Assembly (NCBI GenBank): GCA_033060915.1
Contig: CM065379.1
Coordinates: 34,139,318-34,203,317, forward strand
Source of the DNA: Euryodendron excelsum
Taxonomy: Eukaryota > Streptophyta > Magnoliopsida > Ericales > Pentaphylacaceae
DNA length: 64,000 nt
Reading direction: 5' to 3'
Shown here in pieces: positions 34,804-46,074 of this stretch (positions are counted from its first letter, which is position 1; every line of letters starts with the position of its first letter). The position numbers and the translations under genes were made by a program. The notes under the pieces were generated by a model that was not told where the DNA came from, ran no database searches, and saw only the letters and a program-made list of their open reading frames with translations.

Positions 34804-36648
34804 TCAAATATCAAAATCGATATCCTCTAGATCGAAATCTCCAAAACCTAGCTCCGGAGGAGGTAGATAACTACTAGAAGCACTAGCATCCTGCAAAAAA
34901 GACAAAACTGGAAGTAGCAAGGAAAAGGAATAACTAAACAATAGTAGAGCAAAAAGAAGAAGGATGTAAAGGGCAACATACCCCGCCACCTCCCATCTGG
35001 GCTAACTGGGCCGTCAAGGAAGTTACCTCTGCTTGGTACTAATCCCGCTCCATCTGGTACCGGTCCCTCTAGTCTCTCACTACAGTAAACTCAGCTTGGG
35101 GCACGTATCCCCTAGCACGGTGCCATAAGTCAATCACCTCCTGGCTAACAGTATATTCGCCTACTACCTCAAATCGAGTGAAGGCACCCACAGAATGAGC
35201 CCCGAAGTGTGCCGCGTAGTCAGTCTCTAGAGGAAGCAAGAACTCGGTGCCCGGCTGGCGCTCTTGATAGGGAATAGAAACTCCTTCCAACAAGGCTCCA
35301 AACATGGACTCTGGTGGATTTCTTGCTAACCTGGACTCCTCATGAAATTGGCACCAGTGTCGATCTCTTAGGTAGGACTCCTAAGAATCATCGCTGAGAA
35401 AGGAAGCCCTCGATAGGGACAATGGGATCAAGTAGCGTACCATCTCATAATGAACTAACCCAATAAAGGACCGCTAAGTCACGTCCCTCACCTCGATTAA
35501 CTCTAGGTTCACCCATAGCATCACGAAATTAGTAATCTCCGACTGTTGGGCTACTCGGTCACTAGCCCACCTCAAAACACGAGGATAAAGGTCATCCGCG
35601 ATAACCAGGAGATGATGAACTAGCAGATACTCATAACTCCACCAAATAAGAAAAAGCCAGAAACCAGTTATGCTACCCCAACGAAAGGAGGTTTAGACCC
35701 ACATCGATCGAAGGAAGCAGCCGAAGGAGAAGGACCCCTAATCTAGCTCAGACAAAGCCCTGAGATCAGCTACTATACTCACCAACTGAAAAGGCACGAG
35801 CGACTTGTTGTTGTTGCAAAAACAGCTGAAGATGATGTACAAAACAAGTCTCCGCCTCATGATGTCTCGTTGGGCATGTGATGGCTCGACAGCAAAGGTA
35901 CTATCATCTCGACTGAGCTAAGAGACTAGCAAGGCAGAACACTCAGGAGGGGGCAAGTCCAGCAAAATACATGCGTCGACTCTACTGACTGACTGTAAGG
36001 TGATCCACCGACCGATGAAGAAAAGCCTCGTGATGATAGCCCAATCCAATGGAGTGGGTCCTAATTCGAAGCCCACAAAGTGGAAAGTCTCGATCTCCCC
36101 AAACTATCTCTCAATCAAGGCTAGCACCAAATGTTTGTTAAGGCAGTTAGCCTATAGTCCCATAAAGGCCCCGAACCCAATCTCTGCTAAGAAAGCTTGC
36201 TAGGATGAAGTCGCCCACTACATAGTACTGAAGACAAGATGAACAACACCTCTGAAAGATGTGTGTACCCGTGGAAGTGGCAAATGCTGTCATGAGTAGA
36301 CACTGGGATGATAGGCAAGGTCTCCCAAAGGTGGAATGTCGGGTATCCCCAAATCCCCAAGGTCAGGATCCGTCTGTCTATGTATGGAGGAAGCCCTCCC
36401 GTACCCGGTCACCTGATCGCTAAGACCCGGTATCTCTTCCTTTGCCTCAATCTCTGCCTCAAAAGCTACCTCAACTAGAGGGAAAGGGTCGACTGGAGGC
36501 CTACTCCCCCATCCACTCTGGCTGGAAGATACCCGTCCAGTAGATCGCTGACTGCCCCGAGAGCGGCTGGAGCTGCGATAGAATCTGTTCAGGTTACCTT
36601 CCTGGAGTAGTGTCTCCTCTCAGAACCGTCATCACTTGTGTCTGCCAT
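34804..36648 (-). pseudogene. Antisense plant mobile domain (PMD) gene with intron (element B)
   Basis: Read leftward from ATG 36646-36648 (MADTSDDGSERRHYSRK). A frame change follows, then a Ser/Arg-rich region (RSSSRSRGSQRSTGRVSSSQ) and PPVDPFPLVE. The PMD core lies around 35700-36200, equivalent to 18489-19019 in A, with several stops. An open part at 35069-35305 reads FGALLEGVSIPYQERQPGTE and AVSQEV-type sequence. A coiled-coil-like QAEVTSLTAQLAQMGGGG precedes an intron (34981 down to 34891; donor GTATGT, acceptor TTTTTTGCAG, 91 bp). The splice joins in frame to DASASSSYLPPPELGFGDF, ending at 34804. PMD proteins are plant nuclear factors linked to silencing, with relatives carried by mobile elements. 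Capture by, or long coexistence with, the element is inferred from A, B and C sharing it. Confidence 0.8.
34891..34981 (-). other. Intron of the antisense PMD gene (element B)
   Basis: Donor GTATGTTGCC directly follows GGAGGTGGCGGG, and acceptor TTTTTTGCAG precedes GATGCTAG. Joining keeps phase 0 and links MGGGG to DASAS. The A copy (about 17774 to 17688) has the same donor but CAAG at the acceptor. AT-rich and T-rich on the coding strand, as usual for plant introns. Confidence 0.75.
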
Positions 36649-37834
36649 CCTGAAAGGTAAGCCAAGTTAAGAGATATTAATACACAACATATGCAGTTCA
36701 AAAGATAAGAAAAGAAGATAAGAAAAGGAAAAAAGTAGGAAAAAATAATAATGACAACCAAAGATTAAATATAAATGAAAAAAAATGAATGACGCAAGTC
36801 TCAATAGAGTCTACTCAATTCAAAGGGTTTTTTCATAAGTTTTTCCTTAAAAAAGTTTTATTTTCAAAAATCAACTCTCAAAAAGGTTTCCTAACTTTTT
36901 TTTTCAAAAATTTATCTTTAACAATCAATTCCTAGGGTTCTTAGTATTTCTTTCCAAAAACTATTTCAAAATCAAGTCCTAAATTTCTTTTTGAAATCAG
37001 ATTTCCAATCTATCTCGAAGCTTTTTCTTCAAAAAGATTTCTATTCCAAACAAACTTCAAGATTTTCAAAGTCTTTTTCTAAAAAAGTCAAGTTGCAAGT
37101 CAAAATGAATTTTCTACACATTTTGTCTTTCAAAAATTTTAGTTCTAAGTCAAAATGAACTTCCTATAAATTTTGTCCTTGAAAAAAAAATTTTCAACTG
37201 TCAAGTCAAAATGAATTTCTTATACATTTTGCTTTCAAAAGATTTTCAATTTCAAGTCAAAATGAATTTTCTAAACATTTTTGCCTTCAGACGTCAGGAC
37301 AAAATGAATTTTCTACACGTTTTGCTCAAAATTTCAAAATGATTTCTAATTCAAAATTGATTTCAAAATTAAATCTCAAAATTTTCTAATCAAAGTCCAT
37401 CCTAAGCTTTGACTCCCTAAGAGTTCTATTCCAATCAAGGCTTTCTAAAATTTCTTCCTTCGAAAAGTCTTCTTCAAAATTAAAATTTTTTAGGTTTTCA
37501 AATCTTCCAAAATTTCTATTCTCGAGTTTTTCAGAGTCAAAATCCATTTTCAAATCTTCCAAAAATATTTTTCCTTAAAAGTTTTTATTCAAAATTCCAT
37601 TTTCAAAAGTCTTCCCAAATTTTTCTTCCAATAGTTTTTGGCTCCCGCAAGATTTTCGGGACCTTCTTCGCCAAAAAGGCCCCGGCCTCAGTGGTTTTAT
37701 ATGTTTTTCCTTCAAAAAATTCTCCAACTCTTTTTTGAATTTTGAAAAATTTCGATAGAGTTCTGCTTAAAAATGCACTTCACGACAACACCCACGACAC
37801 TAGAACTAAACACAAACCATGCACTTCATAGCAT
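36649..37834 (-). other. Upstream region of the PMD gene in element B, with 50-bp repeats
   Basis: No gene is recognised. It is AT-rich and contains about five degenerate units of about 50 bp carrying GTCAAAATGAATTTTCTAC (starts at 37099, 37149, 37205, 37256, 37298). Being upstream of the antisense ATG, it may include the PMD promoter. S2 interrupts it at 37835, and it resumes at 43180. Confidence 0.65.
37090..37330. repeat. About 50-bp degenerate tandem repeat, five copies
   Basis: Unit spacing is 50, 56, 51 and 42 bp, with the shared word GTCAAAATGAATTTTCTACAC. Not seen in A, where this region is deleted. Confidence 0.75.
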
Positions 37835-40800
37835 TGTTGCGCCCAGATTTTTCACACTCGAGGAATACTCACACAAGCGGGAAAAATGTTGTACTCTCTC
37901 GTTAGAACTCACTATCCTAGAAGAATGAGAGTGACTAGGTTTGAATTGAAAATAGGTTTGAATAAAGGGCTTTTGGAAAAAGTTTAGAGTCGCCACCTAA
38001 CTTGATTAAGGTGAGTTAGGTCACCTAAAAACTAAGAATAATCCGAAGACTACACTTAGGGTTTTTGAAAACGATTTTAAAAATATCTCCTCAAGAGAGG
38101 GATTTTAAGAAAAACAAGTTGTTTAGCAACCATTTAGCCCTTTTTTGAAAAATAACTCCGTTTGGTCTTTTGAAAACAGTGATCTAGGTTCGGAGGTTGG
38201 TTACGTGTAGGGAAGACGCACTAAGCCATCACCCTACCCCGCCCTTTCGGTACCTACATGTCAATCTGCCCTAGATTCATCTATGAGAGTCTTTAACTAA
38301 CTAATGTTCAATCCTATCTACTTTGAAAAAGAATGCTTAAAAAGACATGATGCATGATATGCAGATGCAAGAGGAAGATTTGATTTGAAAAGAAGAATTT
38401 GATTTGATTTTAGAAGAAAGATTTGAAATGATAGATTTCAAATTGGAAAGTTTGAAAAATTAGAAATAGAGATTTGGAAATAGAAATTTTGAAATTGGAA
38501 TTTGAAAATAGATTGGAGATTTGAAAGATTGTGGAATTTGAGATTTGGAAAATATGGAGGAATTTGAAATTTGAAAGAAGTTGTGGAATTGGAAATTTAA
38601 AAAATGTGGAGACCGCAACCATGAGGGTTGCCTACGTATCCTTTTGGAGGAATCAGGTCAGTCGTAATTCGGACAAGAGTCCGATAGAAGATAGAATGTT
38701 TGATTGGAAGAAAGAGATTGAATTGGAAATTGGTTTGGAAAATTGAGAGATTGAACTTTGATTGGAAGATTTGATTTTGAAAGAATTGGTTTTAGAAAAC
38801 CTAGAAAGACTTAGAAAAGAAAGATTGAATTTGACTTGGAAAGATTTTGGAAAAGAATTGACTTGAATATTGGATTTGGAAGATTTGGAAAGATTAGATT
38901 TAAGAAATGTTCAAATTAGGAAAGTGTCATTTTAGAAGAGTTTTATTTTAGGAAAGTTTTGGTTTAGGAAAGTTTCAACTTAAGAAAGTTTTGAATTAGG
39001 AAATTTTTATTTTGAGAAAGGTTTTGAAATAGAAAAGTGTTGAATTTAGAAATGTTTTGAGTTAGGAAAAGTTTAGTTTAAGCAAGGTTTAGAATTTGGA
39101 AAGTTTCAAGTTAAGAAAGTTTTGAATTTGGAAAGCTTAGAATTTGGAAAGATTTTAAATTAGAAAAGATTTAGAAAAGGTTTGAATTAAAAAAGTTTCA
39201 ACTTAAGAAAGTTTTGAATTAAGAAATTTTGGGTTTAAAAAGCTTTGGATTTGGAAAGATTTAAAGTTTAGGAAAATTTAAGATTGAGCTTAGGAAAGAT
39301 TTTTAAACTTGGATTTGAAAAGTTAAGATTTGGAAAGGGGTAAAGTTAGGAAATGGTTGAATTAGGAAAGATTTAAAAGCTTAATGTTTAAAGAAAGATT
39401 TGGAAATTTTAAGAAACTTATGGTTTGGAAGGGTAGTAAATTAGGAGAGAGTTGAATTAGGAAAGATTTAGATTTTGAGTTTTAAAATTTAAGAAAGATT
39501 TTTATGTTCAAGTTAAGATTTAAGAAAGTAGAAGATTAGGAAAGAGTTGGATTAGGAAGGGATTGGATTTTGTTTCTAAAAGAGAAAGTTTGATTTTGTT
39601 TCTAAAAACAGAGGATTGGATCTAGTTTCCTAAACGGGAAAGTGGATTTGGTTTCTGAAGGAAAGATGGGATTTGGTTTCCTAAAGGGAAGATTGGAATT
39701 TGGTTTCCTATAGGGAAGATTGGAATTGACAAGGATTTGGAAAGAGAGGTTTTAGAAACCCTAGATTTGGAAGGCCATAGCTTTGACGTAGAAAGAGGTA
39801 TTGGAAATGTGTATAGTTTGGATGTGAAAACAATAAATTTTCGAAACCTAAATTTTAAGGCAAGTTTGAAAACCATGTTTTTGGAAAGAAAATTAGGGTT
39901 TTCTAATTGTGAGTTCTTGGGCTTCACTTGGACTCTAAGGAAAGAGTTTTTGGAAAGTATGTTTTTGGAAACAAGTTTTTGGAAAGTGTGTTTTTGGAAA
40001 CGAAGATTATAGAAGGAAAATCCTAGAGGGGAGTTTCTAGAAAGAAGATTTTGGAAAGAGAGTTTTTTAGAAAGATTTTTGGAAGGAGATTGTTGGAGAG
40101 AGTTTTTAGGAAAGTGAATTTAGGGAGTGTTTTTAGAAAGTGAATTTTGAGGAGAAAGAGTTTTTTTGGAAAGAGATCCTAGTGAGGAGTTTTTTAGAAA
40201 GAGATTTTTAAAAAAGAGATTTAGGAAGAGGTTTTTCTAATAATAAAACCTAGGAAATGTTTTTGGAAAGTGGACCTTGAAGAGAGCGTTTTAGAAAGGG
40301 GTTTAAAAAGAGAAGTTTTGGAAAATAAATTTTTGGAGAAAGTTTTTAGAAAACAATTTTGGAAAGAAGAATTTTTAGAAAGCACGTTGAAAAAGGAGAT
40401 TTTTGAAAATAGAGTCTTTAAAAGGTACCAAAAATGTCTCACTTTCCTAAAGCGATTCTAACCATAAAAAGGCTAGAACCACTTTAGGAAAGCAGTTTTG
40501 AAAATAACAAGGGTTTGAAAATATGGACCATGAAAGTCACTTTAAATGTAACACTTTCCTAAAGCAATCCTAGCCATAGAAAAGCTAGAATCACCTTATG
40601 ATTGTGATTTTGAAAACATGTTTTGAAAAGGAGATTTTGGTGCACTTTTGAAAACAAGTTTAATGTAAGCTTTGAAAAACGAGTTTGAAAACGATTTTTG
40701 GAATCATGCAAGATAATGATATGCACAATGCAAATTTGGGGTCGTGAACATACAAGGTTAAGGCTTCACCACATAATCAAGGGAGCCGAATCCACGTGGT

Positions 40801-41302
40801 CTCCGGCTAGCCTAAAGGAAAGCCCCCGACATGGCGACCCTCCGATAGTCTAATCCTACACATGGACCGGGAGTCCCCTTGTTTCAAGCATGCACAGAAA
40901 GGGGGGGAAAGAGATGGGGGATTAAAATAGAGAAAACCCAAGTGGGTTAGGAGAGAGAAGAGAGAGGGGGGAAGTGTGAAAATTTAAAGAGAAAGCCTAC
41001 CGTATGTCTTATTTATTTTGCGCGCCTTGCTTGTCTTCGTCTTGATCTTCGTCTTCAATCTTCAAGAGTTGTCTTCAAACTTTAGATTGTAGCTCCTCAA
41101 GTCTTCAAAGGAGGATTGAAGGCTAGTATATGAGTGTTTGGGGGTGTGTATGAGTGTATAGAAGGCTAGGGTTTAGTGTATAGTGGCTAGGGTTTGGAAA
41201 ACCTAAAAAGCTAGGGTTTAGAGAGTGCACGAGCTCTGTATATTGAATTATATGATTTTTAAATTGAGTTTGCCGACCCCTTTCATGTCAGAAAAGGCTC
41301 TG

Positions 41303-41310
41303 TATATATA
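41303..41310 (-). promoter_or_regulatory. TATA box of solo LTR S2
   Basis: TATATATA, read on the minus strand and followed by CAGAGCC, at the usual distance from the dyads. Confidence 0.7.
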
Positions 41311-41326
41311 GAGGTTGGACAAACCT

Positions 41327-41425
41327 GGCGCCTGTTGTAGTGGCGCCAGGGCAAAATTACTCTTGGTGCCACTAGGAGTGGCGCCAGGCCAATTCTTGGC
41401 TTGGCGTCACTACTAATGGTGCCAT
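41327..41425 (-). other. GGCGCC dyads of S2
   Basis: Three dyads: CTGGCGCC/GGCGCCAG around TGTTGTAGT, a CACTAGGAGTGGCGCC pair, and a degenerate TGGCGTCACT...AATGGTGCCA pair. Same order as in the other LTRs. Confidence 0.75.
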
Positions 41426-42387
41426 CCAGTTAGGAAAGTTTGTAAGTCGGCAAGCAACGTATCTTTGACTAGATTTGGGCGCCTGTACTAGTGACTGCCG
41501 TGCAATTTTTAGCCTGACTTCACTAGGAGTGACTTCGGAAAAGTCCGGGAATGATTTGAAGAGGTCGGGAATTGCCCGAAAGGCTGAAAAAGGTCAAGAA
41601 CACTTAGAACAATGTCTTGAAGGTATTTGACTTGAAAAATGAGAATAAGATGTGACGGAAGGGTTGACCAGGCCTTTAGGGGCAAAACGGTCTATCGAAT
41701 CGGGAAGCTGCTAGGACAGACTCGGACTGTCCCGAAAGAAGACTTGGGATTTGGAAACATTATTTAGAATGTTCCCAAAGGTTTCCAGTTTGATTCCCAG
41801 AGCCGGTGTGGTCGGAAAAGGTGACCGGACCACCAGGAGCAAAACGATCATTTTGTACCGGGTTTGTTGGAACTAACTCGGAATGATCCGGAAAGGTAAA
41901 GGGAGGTTGAGAACACTAAAAAAAGCAATCTCAGAAGGTTACCGATTTGATACCCAGAGCCGGTGTGGTCAGAAAAGGAGACCGGTCCACTAAGGGCAAA
42001 ATGGTCATTTCGCACCAGGTTTGCCAGAGTTGACTCGGAATGATCCGGAAAGGTAGAGGAAGGTTGAGAATACTATAAGAAGTAATCTCAGAAGGTTACC
42101 GGTTTGATACTTAGAGCTGGTGTAGTTCCCGGGGCGTTCAGATGCCTAGGGGCAAAATGGTCATCTTGACCGAAAAGTCTCAAAAAATGCCCAGGGGGTA
42201 GTTTGGTCATTTTTCACCGAAATAGACTAGCAGGCACTGGTGTTGACTTGGGTTTTGAGTGTTTCCGCCACTCTGACGGCGGTCGTCGTGACACAGGGGT
42301 TTGTTGGCAATCCCTATGCTGACTTTTTTGCGAGTATTTTCGCTACTCTAACAGTTGTGATGTTTGCAAGTATTTCTGCTACTCAGA

Positions 42388-42975
42388 CCATCTCGAGGAA
42401 TAAACTGTCTCGAGAGAGGGATTGGAAAGGAGTCTTATCGTCTTCGGAAAGACATGCTTGATTTGGAACTGTCTCGAGGAATAAACTGTCTCGAGAGAGG
42501 GATTGGAAACGGGACTTACCATCTTCGAAAAGACGTGCCTGATTTGGAACTGTCTTGAGAGAGGGATTGGAAAGGAGTTTATCGTCTTCGGAAAGACATG
42601 CTTGATTTGGAACTGTCTCGAGGAATAAACTGTCTCGAGAGAGGGATTGGAAACGGGACTTACCATCTTCGAAAAGACGTGCCTGATTTGGAACCGTCTC
42701 GAGGAATAAACTGTCTCGAGAAAGGGATTGGAAAGGGGACTTACCGTCTCCAAAAATACATGCCTGATTTGGAACCGTCTCGAGGAATAAACTGTCTCGA
42801 GAAAGGGATTGGAAAGGGGACTTACCGTCTCCAAAAATACATGCCTGATTTGGAACCGTCTCGAGGAATAAACTATCTCGAGAGAGGAATTGAAAAGGGG
42901 ACTTACCGTCTCCGAAAAGACGTGTCTGATTTGGAACCGTCTCGAGGAATAAACTGTCTTGAGAAAGAGGTTGGA
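42388..42975 (-). repeat. 81-bp tandem repeat in the U3 of S2
   Basis: CGAGGAATAAACTGTCTCGAG recurs (first word at 42394, 42475, 42619, 42700, 42781, 42862 and 42943). Spacing is 81 bp except one gap of 144 bp, which is two units less an 18-bp deletion covering that word. Because 81 and 18 are multiples of three, frames stay open on both strands (42379-42834 minus, 42598-43080 plus); these are artefacts. Units contain CTCGAG dyads and the AGACGGTAAGT word found singly in the A and B LTRs. Confidence 0.92.
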
Positions 42976-43174
42976 GAGGGAGTTGGAAAGAACAATGCCC
43001 CTAAGGGCATTTTGGTCATTTTGCCTCTATTTGGGCCTGGCGGGCCCGTGAAGCGATGGACAGACGGGATTTGGACTTAGAAAGTTGGTTTCGATTGGAA
43101 TACGCCCACAATGACTTGAACATAAGTCTGGACGGAGTGTAGACTGTCGAGCGGTAAAAAATGAGGTGCTTACA

Positions 43175-44156
43175 AGCATCACAATTATATAGTACCAACA
43201 CCCGCGCACATTTCTCAAATTTCTAAATTTTCAAAAAACAAGTTTTATTTTTCAAAACATTAATGGGTTTCAAAGTTTCCACAAAATTTTTCAAAATCAT
43301 TTCAAATATTTTCTAAAATATTCCTATAGTTTTCTAAATATTAAACTCTAATACTTTTATCAATTTCTTAAATTTTCTTAATTTTTTTTATTTTCCAAGT
43401 ATTTTTCTATTTTTAAAAAATTCAACGAGTTTTCAAAAAATCACAAAACTTCATACGGCTGTTAAACACATTTTTCTAAGGCACATAGGATAAAAATCTA
43501 GCAAAAAAACTCAATACCCAAAACTATAGGGATAAATCCCTAATTCTTGCAGAAACCTCCTTTACATAGTCTTGCAAAATTGCTCTAACTAAATCAAACA
43601 TGTACCAAAATGCAAAAGTAACTTCACCAAAGGGTTCAAAACATATCAAAACATTTATTTTCACCGTTCACGTAACTCAATTGGAATTCTACATATCAAA
43701 ATTAACACAAAACCAAAAACTCACCTCTTGGAGTTTTCTGGCGAAATCTTCTCTTCCGACGACTTTTCTGGCGACAGTGATTACTTCCGACAACCCTCCG
43801 TGGTCCCCAAAGAGCACCCCTTCAATGTCCAAGTCATTTTCCTCGCAAAAGCTTTCGCACTCTTAGAAAATCTCTCAACCTCGCGAATGTTTGAACTATA
43901 AATTTTTCTGGTTTTGTTTCCAAGCCTGACGCCACTGCGGCGCCAAGGCACTTTTAAACCAGGCGCCACTAGTATTGGCACCAGTGTCAAATCCAAAGAA
44001 ATTTTGCCTTTTTTTTGCCAAAACTTGATTTCGAACACCCTTTGGCCAAATATCCATTTTCAAAGTCCATCCCTTCGACTACTACACAGTCAACATGGGA
44101 CTCTTACTCTATCGTTATATGTCTTCGACAAGCGAAGACAGAAAAAGAGAGGCAGC
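43175..44156 (+). other. Pre-3'LTR region of element B
   Basis: Continues the B interior after S2. It contains the AT-rich block matching A 19332-19700, GGCGCC dyads (43928-43992), and a perfect hairpin GTCTTCG (44121-44127), ACAAG, CGAAGAC (44133-44139) that abuts the polypurine tract AGAAAAAGAGAGG (44140-44152). No gene recognised. Confidence 0.75.
44140..44152 (+). promoter_or_regulatory. Polypurine tract of element B
   Basis: AGAAAAAGAGAGG, then CAGC, then the 3' LTR start TATAAGC (a decayed TGTAAGC). Confidence 0.8.
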
Positions 44157-46074
44157 TATAAGCACCCTATTTTTGCCTACTCGGCAGCCTCCAGTCTGTC
44201 TAGACTTGAGTTCAAGTCCATATAGACATATTCTAGTTCAAACCAACTTTCTAAATATAATCCAGTCAATCAATCGCTTCGCAGGCCCATTGGGCCCAAG
44301 TAGAGGCGAGATGACCAAAATGCCCTTGGGGCACTGTCTGATCCGGTCCAATTCCAGTGGGCATGTCTTCTCAAATATGGTAAGTCCCCGTTTCAATCTC
44401 AAATCCAAGATAAAAATCCAACCCCAGTCCAGTTTTAGTTCAAATCAAGTTCGGCACGCCTTTCGAGATAGTTGATCCTTCAAACAGTAAAACCAGCCAA
44501 TTTGGCACGTTTTTTAAGAAATTTCTTCGGAATGATAAGTCCCGTCAAACCCATCGGCCGGGACGAGACCCCAAGTCCCCGAGATGGTAGAACAGTCGAC
44601 CGTTGGCGCCTGCTAGCCCGTCAATGAAGAATGTCCTTTTCGACACGTCTTTCGAGAAAGTTGATTCCTTAGGCGATAAGTCCACCTAGCAGCTTCTTGA
44701 GATCAGGCAGTCTCTGGAATAACTACGAATCGTTAGAGTAACGGAATTACTCCCAAACCTCGCAGTCATCAGAGTGGCAAAAACACTTGCAAACAAGTTG
44801 ACATAAGGAATTGCCAATAAACATCTTATGTCACAGGACCGAACTCGCCTTTTGGTTGTGACACGTTTACCAAAGGATGGGATACCTTTGGAAACCAACT
44901 AGTCACAAACTGTCAGAGTGATGAAAACACTCAAAATCCAGATCAACACCGGTGCCTGCTAGCCCACTTTGGTAAAAAATGACTAAACTGCCCTTAGGGC
45001 TTTTTAGCACCTTTTTGTGATAAAGTACCTAAGTTGTCAAAACGGTAAGTCCACCCTTCCAAGATTATCCAAAAGACAATCTGGCATGATTAGGTGCCTT
45101 CCAGTCAGTTTCGGGCCAATTCCGAGACCCTTTGGTCAAAATCACTGTTTTGCCCCTAAATAGCCGAGTGCCCAAGGAACCACACCGGCTTTGGGTATCA
45201 AACCGATAACCTCCTGGGGATGCTTCTGATAGTATCCATGGCCTTCTAATGTATTTCTGGATCATTCCGAATCAATTTCGGCAAGCCCAATGTAAAATAA
45301 CTGTTTTGCCCCAAGTGGGTTGGTTGCCTTTTCCAACCATGCCGGCTTTGGGTATTAAAGCAAAAACCTCCTGGAACATTCTAACTAATGTTTCAAAGCC
45401 TCAAGCCTTCTTTTGGGACAGTCCAAGTCCATCCCAGCAGCTTTCTGGCCTGATTAACCGTTTTGCCCCTAATGGTCCGGTCAACCCGTCTAACACATCT
45501 TGACATTATTTTTCAAGTCTACTATCCCTGATACACTATTCTAAGGGTTCCTATCCCTTTCCTGCTCTCCGAGCCATTCCCGGCCCTTTAAATCATTCCA
45601 AAACTTTCCAGAGTCACTCCTAGTGAAGCCAGGCTAAAAATTGCATGGTAATCACAAGTACAAGCGCCCAGATCTATGAAAGATGCGTTGCTTGTCGACC
45701 TTAAAAGTTTTCTAAGTGGTTGATGCCAGTAGTAGTGGCGCCAAGCCAAAAAATGGCCTGGCGCCACTCAGTGGCGCCAGTGTAAAGTTTTGCCTAGCGC
45801 CACTGCGGCAGGCGCCAGTTCACTCTTCTGTTTATAAATACAAACTTGAAGTGCTGCAACTCTGAAACTCTCAAAGATCCGAACAAGTTCTTGAAGATCA
45901 AGGCGAAGACCGAAGCAAAGCAAGAAAAATAAAGAAAGCCGAGCAAGCAAATAAACAAAGACAGAAGGTAGGCTATCTATTTACGTTTTCGTAATTCCCT
46001 CTTTCTCTTCTCTCTCCTAACCCACTTGGTTTTCTTCTATTTTAATCCCTCATCTTCTTCCCCCCCTTTGTTGC
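44157..46074 (+). mobile_element. 3' LTR of element B, first part
   Basis: Starts TATAAGCACCC, follows the polypurine tract, and matches the B 5' LTR through U3, dyads (45722-45818), the TATA box and the CT-rich leader. S3 interrupts it at 46075. A stretch after the TATA box is shorter than in the 5' LTR. Confidence 0.88.
45833..45840 (+). promoter_or_regulatory. TATA box of the B 3' LTR
   Basis: TATAAATA, about 15 bp after the third dyad. Intact here, unlike in the 5' LTR. Confidence 0.75.

Larger units (their letters stand above)
37835..43174 (-). mobile_element. Solo LTR S2, inverted, inside the B interior (5340 bp)
   Basis: On the minus strand it begins TGTAAGCACCTC (from 43174) and ends GGGCGCAACA at 37835. 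The flanks AGCAT (37830-37834) and AGCAT (43175-43179) are a perfect target duplication. No PBS or interior remains. It is longer than the A LTRs because its U3 contains an 81-bp tandem array, a feature shared with the C LTR, so S2 and C belong to one subfamily. Dyads lie at 41327-41425 and a TATA box at 41303. Confidence 0.93.

Noticed and set aside
42379..43080. Long ORFs on both strands (up to 160 codons) as a repeat protein
   Set aside because: They arise because the 81-bp unit is a multiple of three. The frames have no start context or domain, and the array is in LTR U3.
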